Origin: Nepenthes gracilis
Lineage: Eukaryota; Streptophyta; Magnoliopsida; Caryophyllales; Nepenthaceae
Length of the DNA: 64,000 nt
Assembly (NCBI GenBank): GCA_033239525.1
Contig: BSYO01000038.1
Location: forward strand, 6,513,041 to 6,577,040
Direction of reading: 5' to 3'
Shown here piece after piece: positions 43,203-56,800 of the stretch; position 1 is the stretch's first letter, and each line of letters starts with the position of its first letter. Both the position numbers and the translations under genes were made by a program. The notes under the pieces were generated by a model. The model did no database searches, was not told the DNA's origin, and saw nothing but the letters and a program-made list of their open reading frames with translations.

Positions 43203-46200
43203 AATTTGGGTGACTAATTCAGAATGTTTCGGGGATGTTTTTAGGAACCTATTTTGGATACAATTATTTTGAGTGAAACAATTTATCAATTGAACATTAT
43301 TTGCTTATGATATAGTATTCTAAATTTTAAAAACGACTGAATTATTTGGGGTTAAATCAAAATACCAACTGATCAAATAAATTAGAGCTTTTGATGCAAA
43401 TCAATTGGACTTAATACAGAATAATTTGAAATTAAAATTAAGGCCTAATTACGCTTGAATTTGAATTAATTAAGCAAAAATAATATTAAGAGGACCAAAC
43501 CATAGTGAATAGATCTTCCAAATTGAGCCTAAGTTAGACCTAATTGAGTAATTAACTTAATATTGAGCTAATATTTTACCTTAGTTTCCAATCAGCCGAT
43601 TAAGAGTGATAAATTTCAAGGAAATAGGATCTTTCAGGGCTAAGGGAAGAATGGTGGCCAAGAAACACAAAAACAGGGGAGCAGAAATAGTAGCCACAAA
43701 TTGGAGACAAACACGTAATTCAACCAATCAAAAGCCTCTAAATACATCAATGGTGGCCTAGTCTATTCTGTTATAAATTTCGGAGGTCAAAAACCTAGTC
43801 CGTACCACAAATTTGGAGAAGGAAAGCCAAGGAGGAAGGAAAAATTAGAAAATAAAGAGGAACAGATTCCTTATAACATAATAAAACATAAGGAATTAGT
43901 TATGTTATAAGTAATTCCTTACAACATAATACAATACCCCTCTAATATTTTGAATAATCCTTGTTTGTGTCAAATATTTGTCATATAACCGAAGTTGATG
44001 GAAATTAGAAGAATGTGCGAAAATAGAGGATTTGGAAAATTCGCAAAATTAAGAATTGATTTATAATGCTTATTTTTTAAATTTGTTATAATAATTTTAT
44101 AAAAATCATAATGATGATTTTTATATGTGTAATCTTAGAGAGGGAGTGAGCTTGGGACTTCAATGCTTAAAAGGCCTCTAACAAGGCTATCCTTTCCTAT
44201 TAGGTCTGAATGATTTTCTCTGTGCATGGTGATTTGATTGGAATGGGCTGATTTTATTCATATAGGTTAAAGAATAGGTGTTTTTGTTCATTAGGATTCT
44301 TCACTATGTTTCTTAGAGTCTCAGAAAAATTCTTGGCCTCTATGTGAATATCCGACCATTTATTTTATTCACCATCAATTACAGTTTTAGGATAAGACTG
44401 TGAAGTGATTTATGGAACCTAGTTAGAGGCCTCGGGATTTTCTATGTCTCTCTTGAACATATCTTACTTGAGTATGCGTTGGTGGCCTTTATTATTAGAG
44501 AAAACACTTGGTATTAGTCGAACAGATTTTCTCCTCTTATTCTTTTTGTTGTGCTTAATATGTCCATTTATGAGCCCAATATTTTTGTTGATGATAAAGT
44601 TATGTTGTCACTTGATAATCTTAGATTTTTTTTTATTTATTTATTTTTTGCATTGGCATGGCAAATCTTTTAACCTTGGCCCTAGGTGTCTCTTAGTCAG
44701 CCCTTGTTTGGGTATCGTCCAAGATCCCATTGCACTTTATCTTTTGGTTGACTATTTGAGAGCACCTTAGCACAAGATATCATATTTTGAGATTTGTGGA
44801 TAGAGGTTTAGGGTGTGCTTTGTGCGGAAATGGAATAGAATGACACCAATATCAACTTCTTTTAGTGTCATTTCTCTCGGGCTCTTTGGAGGGGTGTGTG
44901 TCGACATAGTGGATGCTAGTGGCTGGCGAAGAAATCGCTTTTCAGCATTCAGTGGACGAGTTACAAATAAAAAGAGAAGAACACAGCACTCAAATCTTTA
45001 AGATTGTTCTGTCTGTTTCAGTTTATTTTATCTAATATGAAAAAATACTATTATTTTTAAAGAGAATGTGGTCAGCGATTAAGAGAATGCGACAAATGTC
45101 ATTTGTCTTTATATTCAAGATAAGTTTAACTTGATATTTCTACTACATTCTAGTTAGTTGAGGTCTGTCATTTAGAGATAGGGTTTGAATTGCTCCGTTG
45201 GCTGTGCCAGCGGAGTAAGTTTGTAAAATGAGAGTCTTTTATATTTTTGGTATCTAACTACTTAGGTTTGGTAGATCTTTGTCACGGTTAGCCTTTGTTT
45301 TTCTTATTTGGGATTCTTTTGTTGTTCTATTTTTGTCTGACAGCCGACTGTATAAAGATTGCACAATGTTAAATTTATATGTTTTAAATGTTTACCAAGA
45401 AAAAGGCATTTTAGAGAAGAATTGGTAAATTATTCGAATTTTAGAGAAGAATTGCATTGGAGAGAGGTGAGGCAAAACAGAGCAGGAACACGGGCGGTTC
45501 TTCTTCACTCTTGCTCGTCCCGCATGAGGGAGCAGTCGGGTTGCTACAGCTTTGCAGCACTCAGGCATGGAATGCGAAGAAAAACCAGGTGGAAATATAT
45601 TATTTGAGTATGCTAATTAATTATTTAGTGGAGATAAAACACATTTTGGAATTATTTGGGATTTCAACTGCATAAATAATTTTACTGGGATATACTTTGG
45701 GTATTTAGATAATTTCTTAAAGATGTGTTTTGAGTAACACATTATGATAAATGAGGTTTCATTGTTTACTGATGGATGCAGAAAATAACAATTGTGAGAG
45801 TATCAAGCATTACATTATGAAAAGTAAATTGGAAGACCAATTTAACTACAGATGATAATATTTGGGAGGTTGATATTTCAGAAAAATATCCTGCATGATA
45901 AAATTAGAAGTTACGTGTAAAAAGCTGATTGCCAAGGACAAGGTATTCTGTAATAAATATTAATGTAAAAATAGTGGATTTGGTGATCATCCTTCGGCTA
46001 CAACATTTTACATCATTTATTGCATCCAAGCTCTATTGATAAGAAGGAAGAGCTTCCTCCATAATCGATCATTGCTCCTACTGATATAATTAACTAGGTA
46101 GCGATGGAGCAATTCTCTTATCATCTCCCTCAATTCCTTCACCTGGTCAAAGAAGATTTCATTGTTTTGTGAAGGGCCAGATAAAATGTCTCTCGGTTGC

Positions 46201-46399
46201 CAACTTTTTTGGATAAACTTTAACAAAATAAACACATCATTTTCTGCCTAATTCTCCATAGTTCTGAATATCTCAGATCATTGAGCTTATAGTATTCATT
46301 TTCACAGACAGTTGTTGCAACTTGAGTATGGCCAAGTTATTTTCATATATTCCCCACCTATATATAAAAACACTTATTAAAAGACAGAAATACACAAGC
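43203..46399. other. Gene-free stretch between repeats
   Basis: Predominantly AT-rich with only short chance frames. 45150-45400 resembles the T-rich 3' region of plant LINEs (CCAGCGGAGTAAGTTTG, then TTTTGTCTGACAGC), but no coding part or TSD was found, so no element is called. Confidence 0.4.
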
Positions 46400-46449
46400 G
46401 AGTATGAGATTTATTACTTACAAAAAAAAAAAAAAGAGTATGAGATTTA
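46400..46449 (+). mobile_element. Micro-insertion of a LINE 3' tail with perfect 14-bp TSD
   Basis: GAGTATGAGATTTA occurs exactly at 46400-46413 and 46436-46449. Between them are only 22 bp: TTACTTAC followed by 14 A. TTACTTACC plus A is the 3' end of the LINE copy seen at about 22688-22702. This is the structure of an extremely 5'-truncated target-primed insertion. Confidence 0.6.
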
Positions 46450-47116
46450 ATATATGTTTGCAAAAAATATAAGCATTGATACCACATAATAAAACATATA
46501 GATGCCAAGATCTATCAACATAGTGGGAAGCTAAATCCTTATTTTCTATGTATAATTTTCGGCTGGGTTTCATGGCCACAGCTGCCGAGCTTTGGTGGAG
46601 TCGTAGACTAGTTCCCATGCGCCACCATGGGTGCTTAGGCCCTTCACAGGATGTCGTAACTTTCACGCATCTGGCTCTACTTCGCCAACCATCATCAACT
46701 GATAGTACTCTCTCATTTAGGAGAAAATTGTCGCACGCATGTTGTAAAAGTCCCCTGAGGTTTTAGTGGCCGCTTGATGGGGATGGTCTGACTCTATGGT
46801 CATAAGCCCCTCAAGCCACGGTGTTCGACCGCACAAGGACCTGTCGATAGCGGGACCAAGGTTTAGAATTCAACCATGTGTGAGCCACTCAATAGCAGGA
46901 TCAAGGTTCTTTGACCATTTGAAGGTCGAGTTATGAGTGAACGAGAGTTCACCTGACTTAGTGGCAGTTTGGGTCACTTCATTTTATGAGATAGCAAACA
47001 AGCATTCATATGGGTAAACAAATATAAATAAATAATTATTTTATTAATGAGAATATGGTACATGTTACAAGCATTCCATATGATGCATGCTAATCTTACC
47101 TAGGCTCGATTGAAGC
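46450..47116 (-). other. 3' untranslated region and probable LTR part of Tat B
   Basis: No gene. It follows the pol stop (minus orientation) and contains repeated phrases around GGTCGAACACCGTGG and CAAGGTTC near 46800-46930. No direct match to the right-hand LTR (52532 onward) was found by eye, so the left LTR may be truncated or beyond recognition. Confidence 0.4.
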
Positions 47117-50100
47117 TCACCGGTAATACTTCTTTAGGTGGGTGACATTCCAAGTCTTTCGGAAAAGTTTGCAATTTTAAGTGCATAACTTGTACACCCC
47201 ATTTTGGAGGATTGTTGAGACGAAGAACGGTCGCTCCCGATTTGGAGAAAGTTTATTTCTGTTGGCTATTGTACCCGTTGCCTCTACGATCCATAGGATT
47301 AGGTTTCTTACCTCGAATTAGTGAGCCTTCACTTTCTTATTGTAGTATTAAGCGATTTGCTTCTAATAGGTTGCTATTCATACGTGCGCCACATCTCAAG
47401 CTTCTTCGTGCAACCCTCCATAACTTTTGAGAGTTGCTGATGGCATCAAAGTAATTGACCCAAACGTTGGGCAGCCTGACCTCAATTGGAATGACCGCCT
47501 CAATCCCATAATATAGGCTGAAGGGCGTCTCGTGAGTCGGCTCTTTTGGGGTCATCTTGTATGACCATAGGATGAATGGCAGCTCATTCACCCAGAAGCC
47601 CCCAACGTCCTCTAACTTTGTCTTCAACTCGTGTAGCAACGTATAATTTGTGACTTCCACTTACCCATTGGTTTGGCGATAGGCGACGAAAGTATGAACC
47701 AATTTTATTCACATACTTGCGCAATACTTGATAAATTGCTTGTCAGTAAATTGGGTATCGTTATCAGTTACTATGATCTCAGAAATCCCAAATTGGCATA
47801 CGATACTTTGACGGACAAACTCTGTTACATTCTGCTTGGTAATCTTTGCCAGTGGGGACACTTTAACCCACTTAGTGAAGTAGTCGATACCCACTATGAC
47901 AAGCTTTCTATGCCTGGATGCTAGGGGCAAATGGCCAAGTATGTAGAGTCCCCACTTGAAAAACAGCCAGGGCGACTGTAGGGTCTGCAGCTCCGTGTGC
48001 AACTAATGAGACATGTTTCCATGAATTTGACAATTCTCACACTTCTTCACAAATTCCATGGCGTCGTACTTTATTGACAACCAATATAGTCATTGCCGCA
48101 TGATCTTGAAGGCAAGGCTCTTGCCTCCAATGTGTGAGCCACAGATGCCAAGGTATATCTAGCCAAGTGCGTACTGTGTCTCTTCTGGTGTGAGACTCCT
48201 CATGTAGGGGGTTGAGTACCCGTGGCGGTACAACCTTCCCTCCATGATGGTGTACCAGCTGACTGTCTTCTTCATGCGCCTAGCCTCCATCGAGCTTTCC
48301 AGTAGGGTGCCATCTGTCAGGTATTTTTCGTACGAGGTCATCTTGTTTCACCATCGACCATTTACAGCGCTTCGCACTTGGGGTCGTCAATACTTGGAAC
48401 AGTTAGGACTTCCCGCATGTCTCTAGTGTACTGTTCCAAGTTTCCTATTACCGTCGTTTTTACTAGCTGGTCCGCCTTCCAATTCTCTTCCCTCGAGATG
48501 TGGACTACTTTGACTTTGTCGAGTGTTTGAGTCAAGCCCCTTGCTCTAGCGAGGTATTTCGCAAGTAGAGGGTTCAACACTTTAAAGTTCCCTAGGATCT
48601 GGTTGATGACCAACTCGGAGTTGTTGTAGACAACCAAAAATCTAGTGGAGCACTCATTTGCTAGTCGAAGTCCAATGAGCAGCACCTCATACTCAATGAC
48701 GTTGTTGGTGGCTAGGAATCTGAGGATCATTAAGTAATTTGTCTCTGACCTATCTGGAGTCCTTAGAACCATGCCTGCTCCGCCACAAATCTGCGTCGAT
48801 GACCCATCGAATGACCCATCGAATGCAAGGTCCAAGTCAAAATCCATGGGGTCACTGGTTTAAAGATGAAATCCACAAGGACCTAACCCTTCATGGCCAA
48901 CCATAGTCAAAACTTCACATCAAACTCGCCCAACTTAATAGCACATTTGACCAATCGCCTGGATATATCCTGCTTCTAGAAGATTCCTTTCAGTAACTAA
49001 TCGGTCAAGACGATGATCTTATATGTTTGAAAGTATAGGTGCTACTTCCTGGCAGAGTAGGTGAGGATTTGATTGATCCTTTCGGCATGCAAATAATGGG
49101 CCTTGGTGTCCGTCAGGACCCTATTAACGTAGTACACTAACCGTTGTACACCAAATTATTACCAAATCAGAATCGAGTTCAGTGCCATGTCAGAGACAAC
49201 TAGGTACAAATATAGCTCTTAGCCTGCGTCCAACGAGGTTCTCAGAAAGTTGCTTCGTACTCAGCCGTCTACTGGAAGCCGGTTGTCTTAGTCCTCCTCA
49301 AAGCTTTAAAGAACGGTAGTACTTTTATGCAAATTTTGCTAGGAATTGTGAGAGGGCAATGAGCCTTTTGGTGAGCTTCTGGACCTCCTTCACGGTCCGG
49401 AGTGAATTCATGCAGAGGATAGCATTTATCTTCACAGGGTTCACCTCAATTCCTCGTTTAGAGACGATAAAGCCCAACAACTTTTCTAACATCACACAAA
49501 ATGCGCACTACGCTAGATTTAGCTTCATCTAGTATGCCTGGAGGATTCTGAAAGTCTCGCTCAAGTAGCGAACATGGTCGTCAATGGCTTTACTTTTGAC
49601 TAGCATGTCATCCACGTACACCTACATGTTCTGACCGGTCTAGGTTTTAAACATCTTATTCATGAGCCGCTGGTAGGTAACCCCAATATTCTTCAGACAG
49701 TAGGGCATAACCTTATAATAATAAGTACCTTGGCAAACATGAAGGAAAGGTGCTCTTCGTCTTTTGGACTCATCCTTATAGCAATTCATGTCCGGACGGA
49801 AAGTCTACTAACAAGTCAATCCTCGGTAACGAGAAGCTATCCTTAGGGTATGCCTTGTTCATGTCTATAAAGTCGACGCACATCTACTATTTTTCATTAC
49901 TCTTTTTATCGAAGACGACGTTTGACAACCGGTTTAAATATTAGACTTGTCTGATGAATCCAGCATCGAGTGGCTTCTTCACTTCCTCGTGAATGAAGAT
50001 AAATTTCTCAACTGAGTGGTTCCTGCGCTTCTATCAAATAGATTGTGACCGAGATCGAGGTCCAACATGTCAACCATTACTCTGGTCAATATCCCTAACA

Positions 50101-50300
50101 TGTCAGTGGGTATTCACGCGAAGACATTGGAATTCTGCATGAGGAACAGAGGTGCCCGACAGCGAGCTCTTGATTAGCATGCACTCCTCGGGCTCATTTG
50201 GTTCCAAAGGATTTTGGTCGGTCAACTCACCAGACTGAACGTGTAGCAGGGCGGTCTCATAGAAACAGTTGAGGTCTTCAATCAGCTTGCGGAGGGTCGC
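47117..50300 (-). pseudogene. Tat B pol (RT, RNase H, integrase)
   Basis: Reading the minus strand from right to left. RT: MCVDFIDMNKAYPKDSFSLP (about 49880-49820), a deletion removing the MDAxSGYNQ motif, then YYYKVMPYCLKN, TYQRLMNKMF and an intact YVDDMLVKSK box near 49600. An additional RNase H of Tat type spans 48847-48362 (DLAFDGSFDGSS, GGAGMVL, NNVIEYEVLLIGL, SREENWKADQL). Integrase: GIDYFTKWVKVSPLAKITK and VTDNDTQFTDKQF (48002-47709), ELKTKLEDVGGFWVNELPF (47660-47337), and the end LFRKTWNVTHLKKYYR with stop at 47119-47117. Several stops and frameshifts make it non-functional, but it is better preserved than Tat A. Confidence 0.85.
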
Positions 50301-50939
50301 AAGAGCAATCTAGGGTCAATAGCATGTCCGGCCGATTATCTGGTCTCCTAGGACCTCTCCGACGTCTTTTAGGGTTAGAAATTTCATTTTCAGGTGGGGA
50401 TCGACGTCACTACCCCAAAGGCGGGCAGATAGAGTCATCCTAAGATAGAGTTGTAGATCAAGGAAAGGTCTACCACTAGGAAGTAAGCATCTTGGAGGTT
50501 GTCCTGGAGTAAGCTCCTAGTGTGACCTCCAGTTGGACAGTGCCCTAAATGGACTTTGGATCGTTATCCACCCCATACAGGGGTCCCCCTATTAGATTCA
50601 TCTGACTCTATTTCAATCCAAATTTAAAGTAAGTATCGAGATAGAACAAATTTTGAAAACCTTCATTATCAATGAATATTCATTTTAGTTAGTAGCCAAC
50701 TGTACCATTTGAAACGAGTGCTGATACAACTAATGGTTTAGGGTTATTACATGTGCCATGTCTTCGTTAGTAAAACTAACGATATCGTTCCTAAACCCTA
50801 CCCACGGCTTCTTACTATTAGAAGCTATCTTAGGACTGTCCAGGGCATTGCCCTTAGCCAGCTTGGTTGTCACCAAGTTGACGACTCCGACTGCAATTCA
50901 GTTCCTTAGTTGTTCTTGTCTGTCTTCGTCTGCTCTACC

Positions 50940-52438
50940 GAGGGCCTGCCTCAAATTTTATCAGAAGCTGGTGAGCTATCCTCTATGGACCAAGTCTCTA
51001 TTCTATAGCGTCGACAGTCCTCAGTACTGTGACATAGAGATCGATGATAGTGACAATATTTTGATTGGTCTCCATCTTTCAAGTTTTTAGCACCTTCAAC
51101 CATTTCAAAAAAATTTTCATCCTGAATCTTCATCAAAATGTTAGTATGGGTGTCGTTCGGGGAGGTCAGGCTCGAGGGCTTGAACTCCTAGCAAACATAA
51201 GGCTCAGATCATGACTGCTTTTGAGGCTCCTAAGAGCGGTTTCCGTTTTTGTTTCTCTTCTCCCCGTCAGTTGAACCCTTTGGGGGTCGGTCCACATGCT
51301 CAAAGCATTTTGCCTCATTAGACTCCTTTGCCTCTATGTAGGCTCAGGCAATGGTTTCAACTTCTCTAAAGGTCTGAGAGTACTAGTGAGCCAAGTACTT
51401 AAAGAATTCGCTAAGCTCTAACGTCACGATGAAGGCGTTTATCTTCACCTCATTAGACAGCTTGGATATCATGCAGGCTTCAGCGGTGAACCAAGCCAGG
51501 AAGTGTTTCAAGCCCTCGTCTCGCCTTTGGTGGAGGTGGATAAGGTATCATGATTGTTTCTTCTCCCTTTGGTTGGAGGCAAGTTGAAGTAGGAAATAGT
51601 CAACAAGCTCCTCGAATGACCAGATCGAGTTCAGCTAAAGACTGTAGAACCATATGCAAGCATCCCCCCTGAGGATCAGAGGGAAGCACTAATACATGGC
51701 AACTTCACCTAGGCCCTAGAAGGTTAGCAAAGTACGGAAGTGGTGCAAGTGATCCATGGGATCATTACTCCTGTCGCAAGCCTCCACGATCGGCATCTTG
51801 AACTTGAAAGGGAGTGGCTGCATTCGGATCTCTATCGTACATGGCGATCTCCTCAAATCAACAAACTGTCAGCTAGCATCTCCTCTGAACACGTGCTGCC
51901 AAATCTTCTTTATTTTCTCCTCCATTCGCAGGGAGGACGTATTCCTCTTAGAGTTGATGAAGGCCCTCAACTCCAAATGATCTGAAGCAGGACGTAGATC
52001 TTGGTGACTGCTAGCGAATGGTGGCCGCAAGCTACAAGAAGCTTCTCCTCGGGTTGAGAGCCTCTCGTCGCTGTGGAAGTAGCTGAGTTCCGCCGCTCTG
52101 GGCTCTCCTCTCACATCCCGCGGCTAGGACAGTCCTCGGGCTGCATCTGAGCCCTATTACTCATGGCTGCCTGAGCCTCGGTGTTGTCAGGCTGTGGGAT
52201 CTTTTAAACCGAGTGCCTCTGTCTCCAGCTTCTTCACTTTGAGGCCGAAGCTTGAGTGATGAGAAAAAGGGCCCTCGACTGCTGCTCGTCCATGAAGACG
52301 CACATCGTCGGAGCATCTTGTGCACATCTTCCATTTGGGCATCAAGCACGCGCACGTTAGGCTCAAGCCGCTCGCCCGCGTGGGTACCCACTGAGGGGTC
52401 GTCGCCTTAGGCAGCAGTGTCCCTAACTGACATGCCAA
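50940..52438 (-). pseudogene. Tat B gag
   Basis: The minus strand contains DPMDHLHHFRTLL (about 51760), FPLILRGDACIWFYSL, FEELVDYFLLQ, RRDEGLKHFLAWFTAEA and INAFIVTLELSEF (down to about 51410). This is the retrotransposon gag domain order of Tat elements. The C-terminal part reads DQSKYCHYHRSLCHSTEDCR (about 51080-51020), the CXXHX4HX4C zinc region of this lineage. The N-terminal frames (52438-52161) are shifted against one another. Stops interrupt the reading frame. Confidence 0.75.
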
Positions 52439-52510
52439 CTTGTGTTATGGTGTTAACCATCCTTTTATTGTAAATGTGAGTGTAGTGGTTGGTGGTTAGA
52501 TTTTTAAGTC

Positions 52511-52530
52511 GCTTCTCACAAACGGTGTCA
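52511..52530 (-). other. Probable primer binding site of Tat B
   Basis: On the minus strand TGACACCGTTTGTGAGAAGC follows the LTR end by one base. It resembles the TGGCGCCGTTTGTGG-type PBS common in Tat elements, with C-to-T and G-to-A changes expected from methylated-CpG decay. Confidence 0.5.
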
Positions 52531-52531
52531 A

Positions 52532-53310
52532 TGATGTATCCCTAAATTTGAATTGTTGTATAAATTAGAGAGCCACCTAATCTTTCGCGTTGGGTTGAAT
52601 TAAGGCGAGTTTAGTTTCCATCCATGAAAACTAGGGTCCTGTGCAATATAACGAACGAATAAGAGGTCAGAGGATTGATTGGACTTGCACGACAATTTAT
52701 TCTCCGATATTCAAATTAAAAATCTTTTTTAGATAATGGAAAGATGAAAGGATGATGCAAAATGCGAAGATGCATGTATGTGGGAAAGTGAATAGTGTCA
52801 GAGAGTCTAACTCCAGTAATGTGCTCAATGGGGAGCAGCTTGTTGAATGACGAAGGGTTAAGCTACGGCGATGCGTTTGACGGGAAGCGGCTTGGAGAGA
52901 GAATTCACTTTGATAATGGAAGAGAGAGAAAGAGAGAGAGTGTGTGTATACTCTCTGTTAGGATTGTTTGCTTCTGGGGTTTCTGAGGTTGCCACTCTCT
53001 TTGGATTGCCTCCTCTTCTCCAGTAGTGGAGAAAGGATATTTTTGGATGATGGCTCGACGTGGCTTTGGCGCAATGGTTGACAGCTATTGCGTCAAGATT
53101 CGCAAGCTGTTGGTCGTTGGTGGAAGCCATTGGTGTCAACTATTGTTTTGCGATGATGGTGCGACAGTGGGTGATCCTTGACGACATTTGTTAGACTGTT
53201 CCAATGGGTGATTCGTTGAGCCACGCTAATGATGGCAGTGGCCAGAAGTGGCAGCATCTTTTTTGCTATGGGCAGACGAGTGTGACTGTCCCCTCTGAAC
53301 ATTGACTTCG
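52532..53310 (-). repeat. 5' LTR of Tat B (right side)
   Basis: The plus-strand left end is TGATGTATCCC, i.e. the LTR ends in CA on the minus strand just before the PBS. The outer border near 53.3 kb is not certain. It contains a GAGAGAGAAAGAGAG tract at about 52920-52940. Confidence 0.5.
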
Positions 53311-53533
53311 ATTACCAATGCTTTTAAAAAAACATATGGAAGATGGAATGAAGTTGTTTAAATGAGAGAGCTATAACTTAAAATTGAGATAGATTGAATT
53401 TTAAAATATTAATAATGATAATTTAATTCCAAAAACACTTTGTAAAAACTTATTTCACTTCACTTTCATCTAAATATTTAGAAAAACAAATATTCGTATT
53501 TAACTCAATGGGACAACAATATCATCTTCTATT

Positions 53534-53567
<34 letters not shown>

Positions 53568-53594
53568 AACAAAATCATAGTCCAACAGTCACAA

Positions 53595-53880
53595 GGGTTT
53601 GGGAAAGCAGGATCTCCTGCTTTTCCCACAATGACTCTTGAATTGAATAAAAAATCAATCTAATGGTCATAATTTAAAGATATAAAAAATATTAAATATA
53701 ATTATATTTTTTAAAAAAATTTATAATATTAATATTTATTAAATATTAAATTAAAAATTTTAATTATTTTTTTTAAATAATTATATAAATATTATTAAAT
53801 AATATTTAAATTTTAGCCATTGGATTTTTTTTCAATCCAATGGCTGAGATTGGAGAAACAGGGTCCCCTATCCCTAGTTA
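53595..53880. mobile_element. Foldback MITE-like element
   Basis: The outer about 70 bp on each side are imperfect inverted repeats: GGATCTCCTGCTTTTCCCA...TCAATCTAATGGTCATAATTTAA on the left pairs with the reverse complement of TTAAATTTTAGCCATTGG...GAGAAACAGGGTCCCC on the right. The centre is almost pure A+T. No transposase is present. The superfamily and TSD were not determined. A TA microsatellite lies just outside at 53537-53564. Confidence 0.45.
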
Positions 53881-56800
53881 CAAACAGACCTCTTATAAGA
53901 AAAAATAATATTAAACATCAAATTAATAGAACAAGAATAAAACATAATTATCCAAAAAAAGAAAATAAAAAAGCACATAGCAAAAGCAGAAAAAAGTGTA
54001 ATCCAAATTTAGAAAGAACAAGTTAAATTTCATACGGTTAAGACAATCTAAAAATATTAAAATTTCAAAAAAAATTTTATTTTTCATTTATTGATGTCAA
54101 TTGCAATATCTAATTTATAAAAAAAATTTCAAAAAAATATTAAAAAAAAATATTTACATGTTGCCAATTGCAATAGCATAAATCAAATTCATGAAATATT
54201 TACATGGATACTCCAATAAAAAATTATAAAGCTCCTAATATCTAATAATTTCCAATATTCTTAAAACATTTCTTATTCACTACATAAACTTGACCCAATA
54301 AATGAATACAAATATAATGATTTTGTAAATGGGCACAAACAGATACATAAATAAAATTTAGATACGAATATGAATATAAATATAAATATATCCATAAAAA
54401 TATACATGCACATGGATATAGAGTATAAATACAATACAACATGAGTACGAATGACATTATAAAAAAAAATGATATAATATGCGTTACCATATCCATATTT
54501 TGTAACTATGTCTATATCTATTTTCATAGTTAAGTATATATCCTTATCTATATCCATTTCTATAATTGTGTTTATATTTCATAATTTTATCCATATCTAT
54601 TTTTGTAGTTAAGTATATATCTTTGTCTATATCCATTTCTGTGATTGTGTTTATATTCATATAAGTAGTCATTTTGTGTAGATGTGTATATGTTTATATT
54701 CATTTTCTTATCTGTGTCCATGTCCTTATTTTGGTCGTAAAGGAAATCCGTTAGCCTCCGCACACAAGGCCTATATTTCTACAAAAATGTTCATGTAAAT
54801 AAGAAATTATTAGCATTATTCTAACTATTAGATAACATCATAATAAGGTTTAGCCTTTAATCTATACAAAATAATTTGTCAAATTTTCATGGAGAAAATC
54901 TAATATTAATATTTTAGGAAAAAAAATTATCTTAGAAAGGGTTTATTTTGATGCTTCCTAAATACAATGTAAATATGAAATTTTGTTGGAGTAAAAATGG
55001 AAAAAATAAACTATATAAATTTAAAATTTTGAACAAACCTGTAACATGCTATTGACTTTGGTGAGACCATTTACCTGCCTTATTATCTTCGGAGCAAATA
55101 CGGTAAAAAAATTAGAACAAAGTTTGTTTAGAAACTAATAAATTGTTTCCATTTGTAAAATCACGCTCCTGTTAGGCTCGAATTCGGCAACTCAGCAATA
55201 AGCATAAATGGACTTGGTAACTGACTTTGAGACGCTCCATAGTTTTCAAGCGTCACAATGAGGAGGAGCGTCGGTGAAACTCTGGCGAATACAGTTGACG
55301 TTGTTTCTTTATGCTCTTAGACGGCAACAATGTCCGATACCTGATGCCATTGACCATGGATGAGTATGAACCGATGGGACTCATTGTTTAATTCTCTGTC
55401 GTTCTCTTTCTCAATTTCGGTGTAATTTTCTTGTTCTTTTGATAAGCGTACCAGGAAGGGGAAGAGGGGCAAGAGCTTTATATAGTGATCGACTCTTCTC
55501 TCTGCGAAAGCTCTCACCTCCGGCGAAATCGACATGTGTATCCCCTAGATCAGCGGTCTCTCGCATCCTCACTCTCACTCAGAATTTCGTTTTTTAGAAA
55601 TCCCGTCAGTTGCGGTCATCCGTTTGCGGCATTTGAAGTCGTCTCCATCACTCCAGCGACTTCACTATTCTCTTCTCTGGCGTCCTCATATTCAGAATTT
55701 CTGTTTCAAAATTCCGTCTGTTGCGTCGTTATCGATCTCCGTGGATTGAAATCGTCCAGCATTTCACGGTTCTGTAATCCCCCAGCCCTCCGCAGTGTTC
55801 GCATTTGGAATAAATCTCCATCAATCCCACTCAATCTTCTCATTTTTGTTTTTCAGTTACCAAAGAAGATTGATTTCCACTCCTTTGCTTAATTAATCTT
55901 TTTACCGTGTGGATATAGATAATTCACATGAATTTATTTCTATTTCATTTCACAACTGAATTTTGTTATTACAAAATACAAACCTTAAAGTAATTGATTA
56001 GATTATAGTCTAATTTTAAGATGTAATATTTTTTCAAATCAAATTTCTTATAATTATTATTGAAAATTATATTTATTTTTTTGGATAAATTTTATTTTAA
56101 ATTTGTCGAATTAGTTAAAATTAAGTTGATTATAAAAAGGGCAAAATTAGTCAAAGTTTATATTATTAGATCTAATAAATAATAACTGTTTTTGATATTT
56201 TTCTCTAAAAGAGACAAGTATGAGTATATTTAAATATTCTATAGAAAAATAAAAGCTACAAACATAAACAAAAATAAATAAATAATATGATAATATTTGT
56301 ATGGCCCCAAAACAATAACAATAAAAGTTGAAGAAACTATTATATTTGTAAATCTTCAAGAAAATAATATTTGTCATTATAATTCTAACTTCAACTACTC
56401 TCCCCATAGGCGGCCTTATATTCAAAGTCTCAACAGTAAACGTGTAATTGCAGAATAAATAAAAAGAACTTAGACAAATTAAATTTATATTCTACAAAAA
56501 AAAAAAAGTCTATTAGGTATTAAAAAGAGAGAAAAAAACTTAAAAATATTTAAATAAACCTTATATGTGGCGAGTGGGTTGCAAAGAAGTCAGTGGTTTA
56601 ATATTTCTCAAGTGGCTGCTTTTGCAAGTAACCTCGGCTCATTGTGCTCTAAAGGGCTGCTTTTGCATTTGCCAATTTGAAAGGGATCACCACAAATTCA
56701 TGCCGTTCATACCTTATTTTGAATGCCCATTTTTCAAATATCATTGCCTTTAATTTGTAGTCGATAATATTTGGGATCTTTGATAACACTTTTTCCCGTT

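Noticed and set aside
55317..55535. Minus-strand frame with RFILIHGQWHQ, reminiscent of the HG motif of plant methylesterases
   Set aside because: The nucleophile elbow and the rest of the fold are not found, and the match is too short.
55485..55892. 135-codon plus-strand frame with balanced composition
   Set aside because: It spans a diverged tandem duplication of about 118 bp and shows no family motif; it may be untranslated or promoter sequence.
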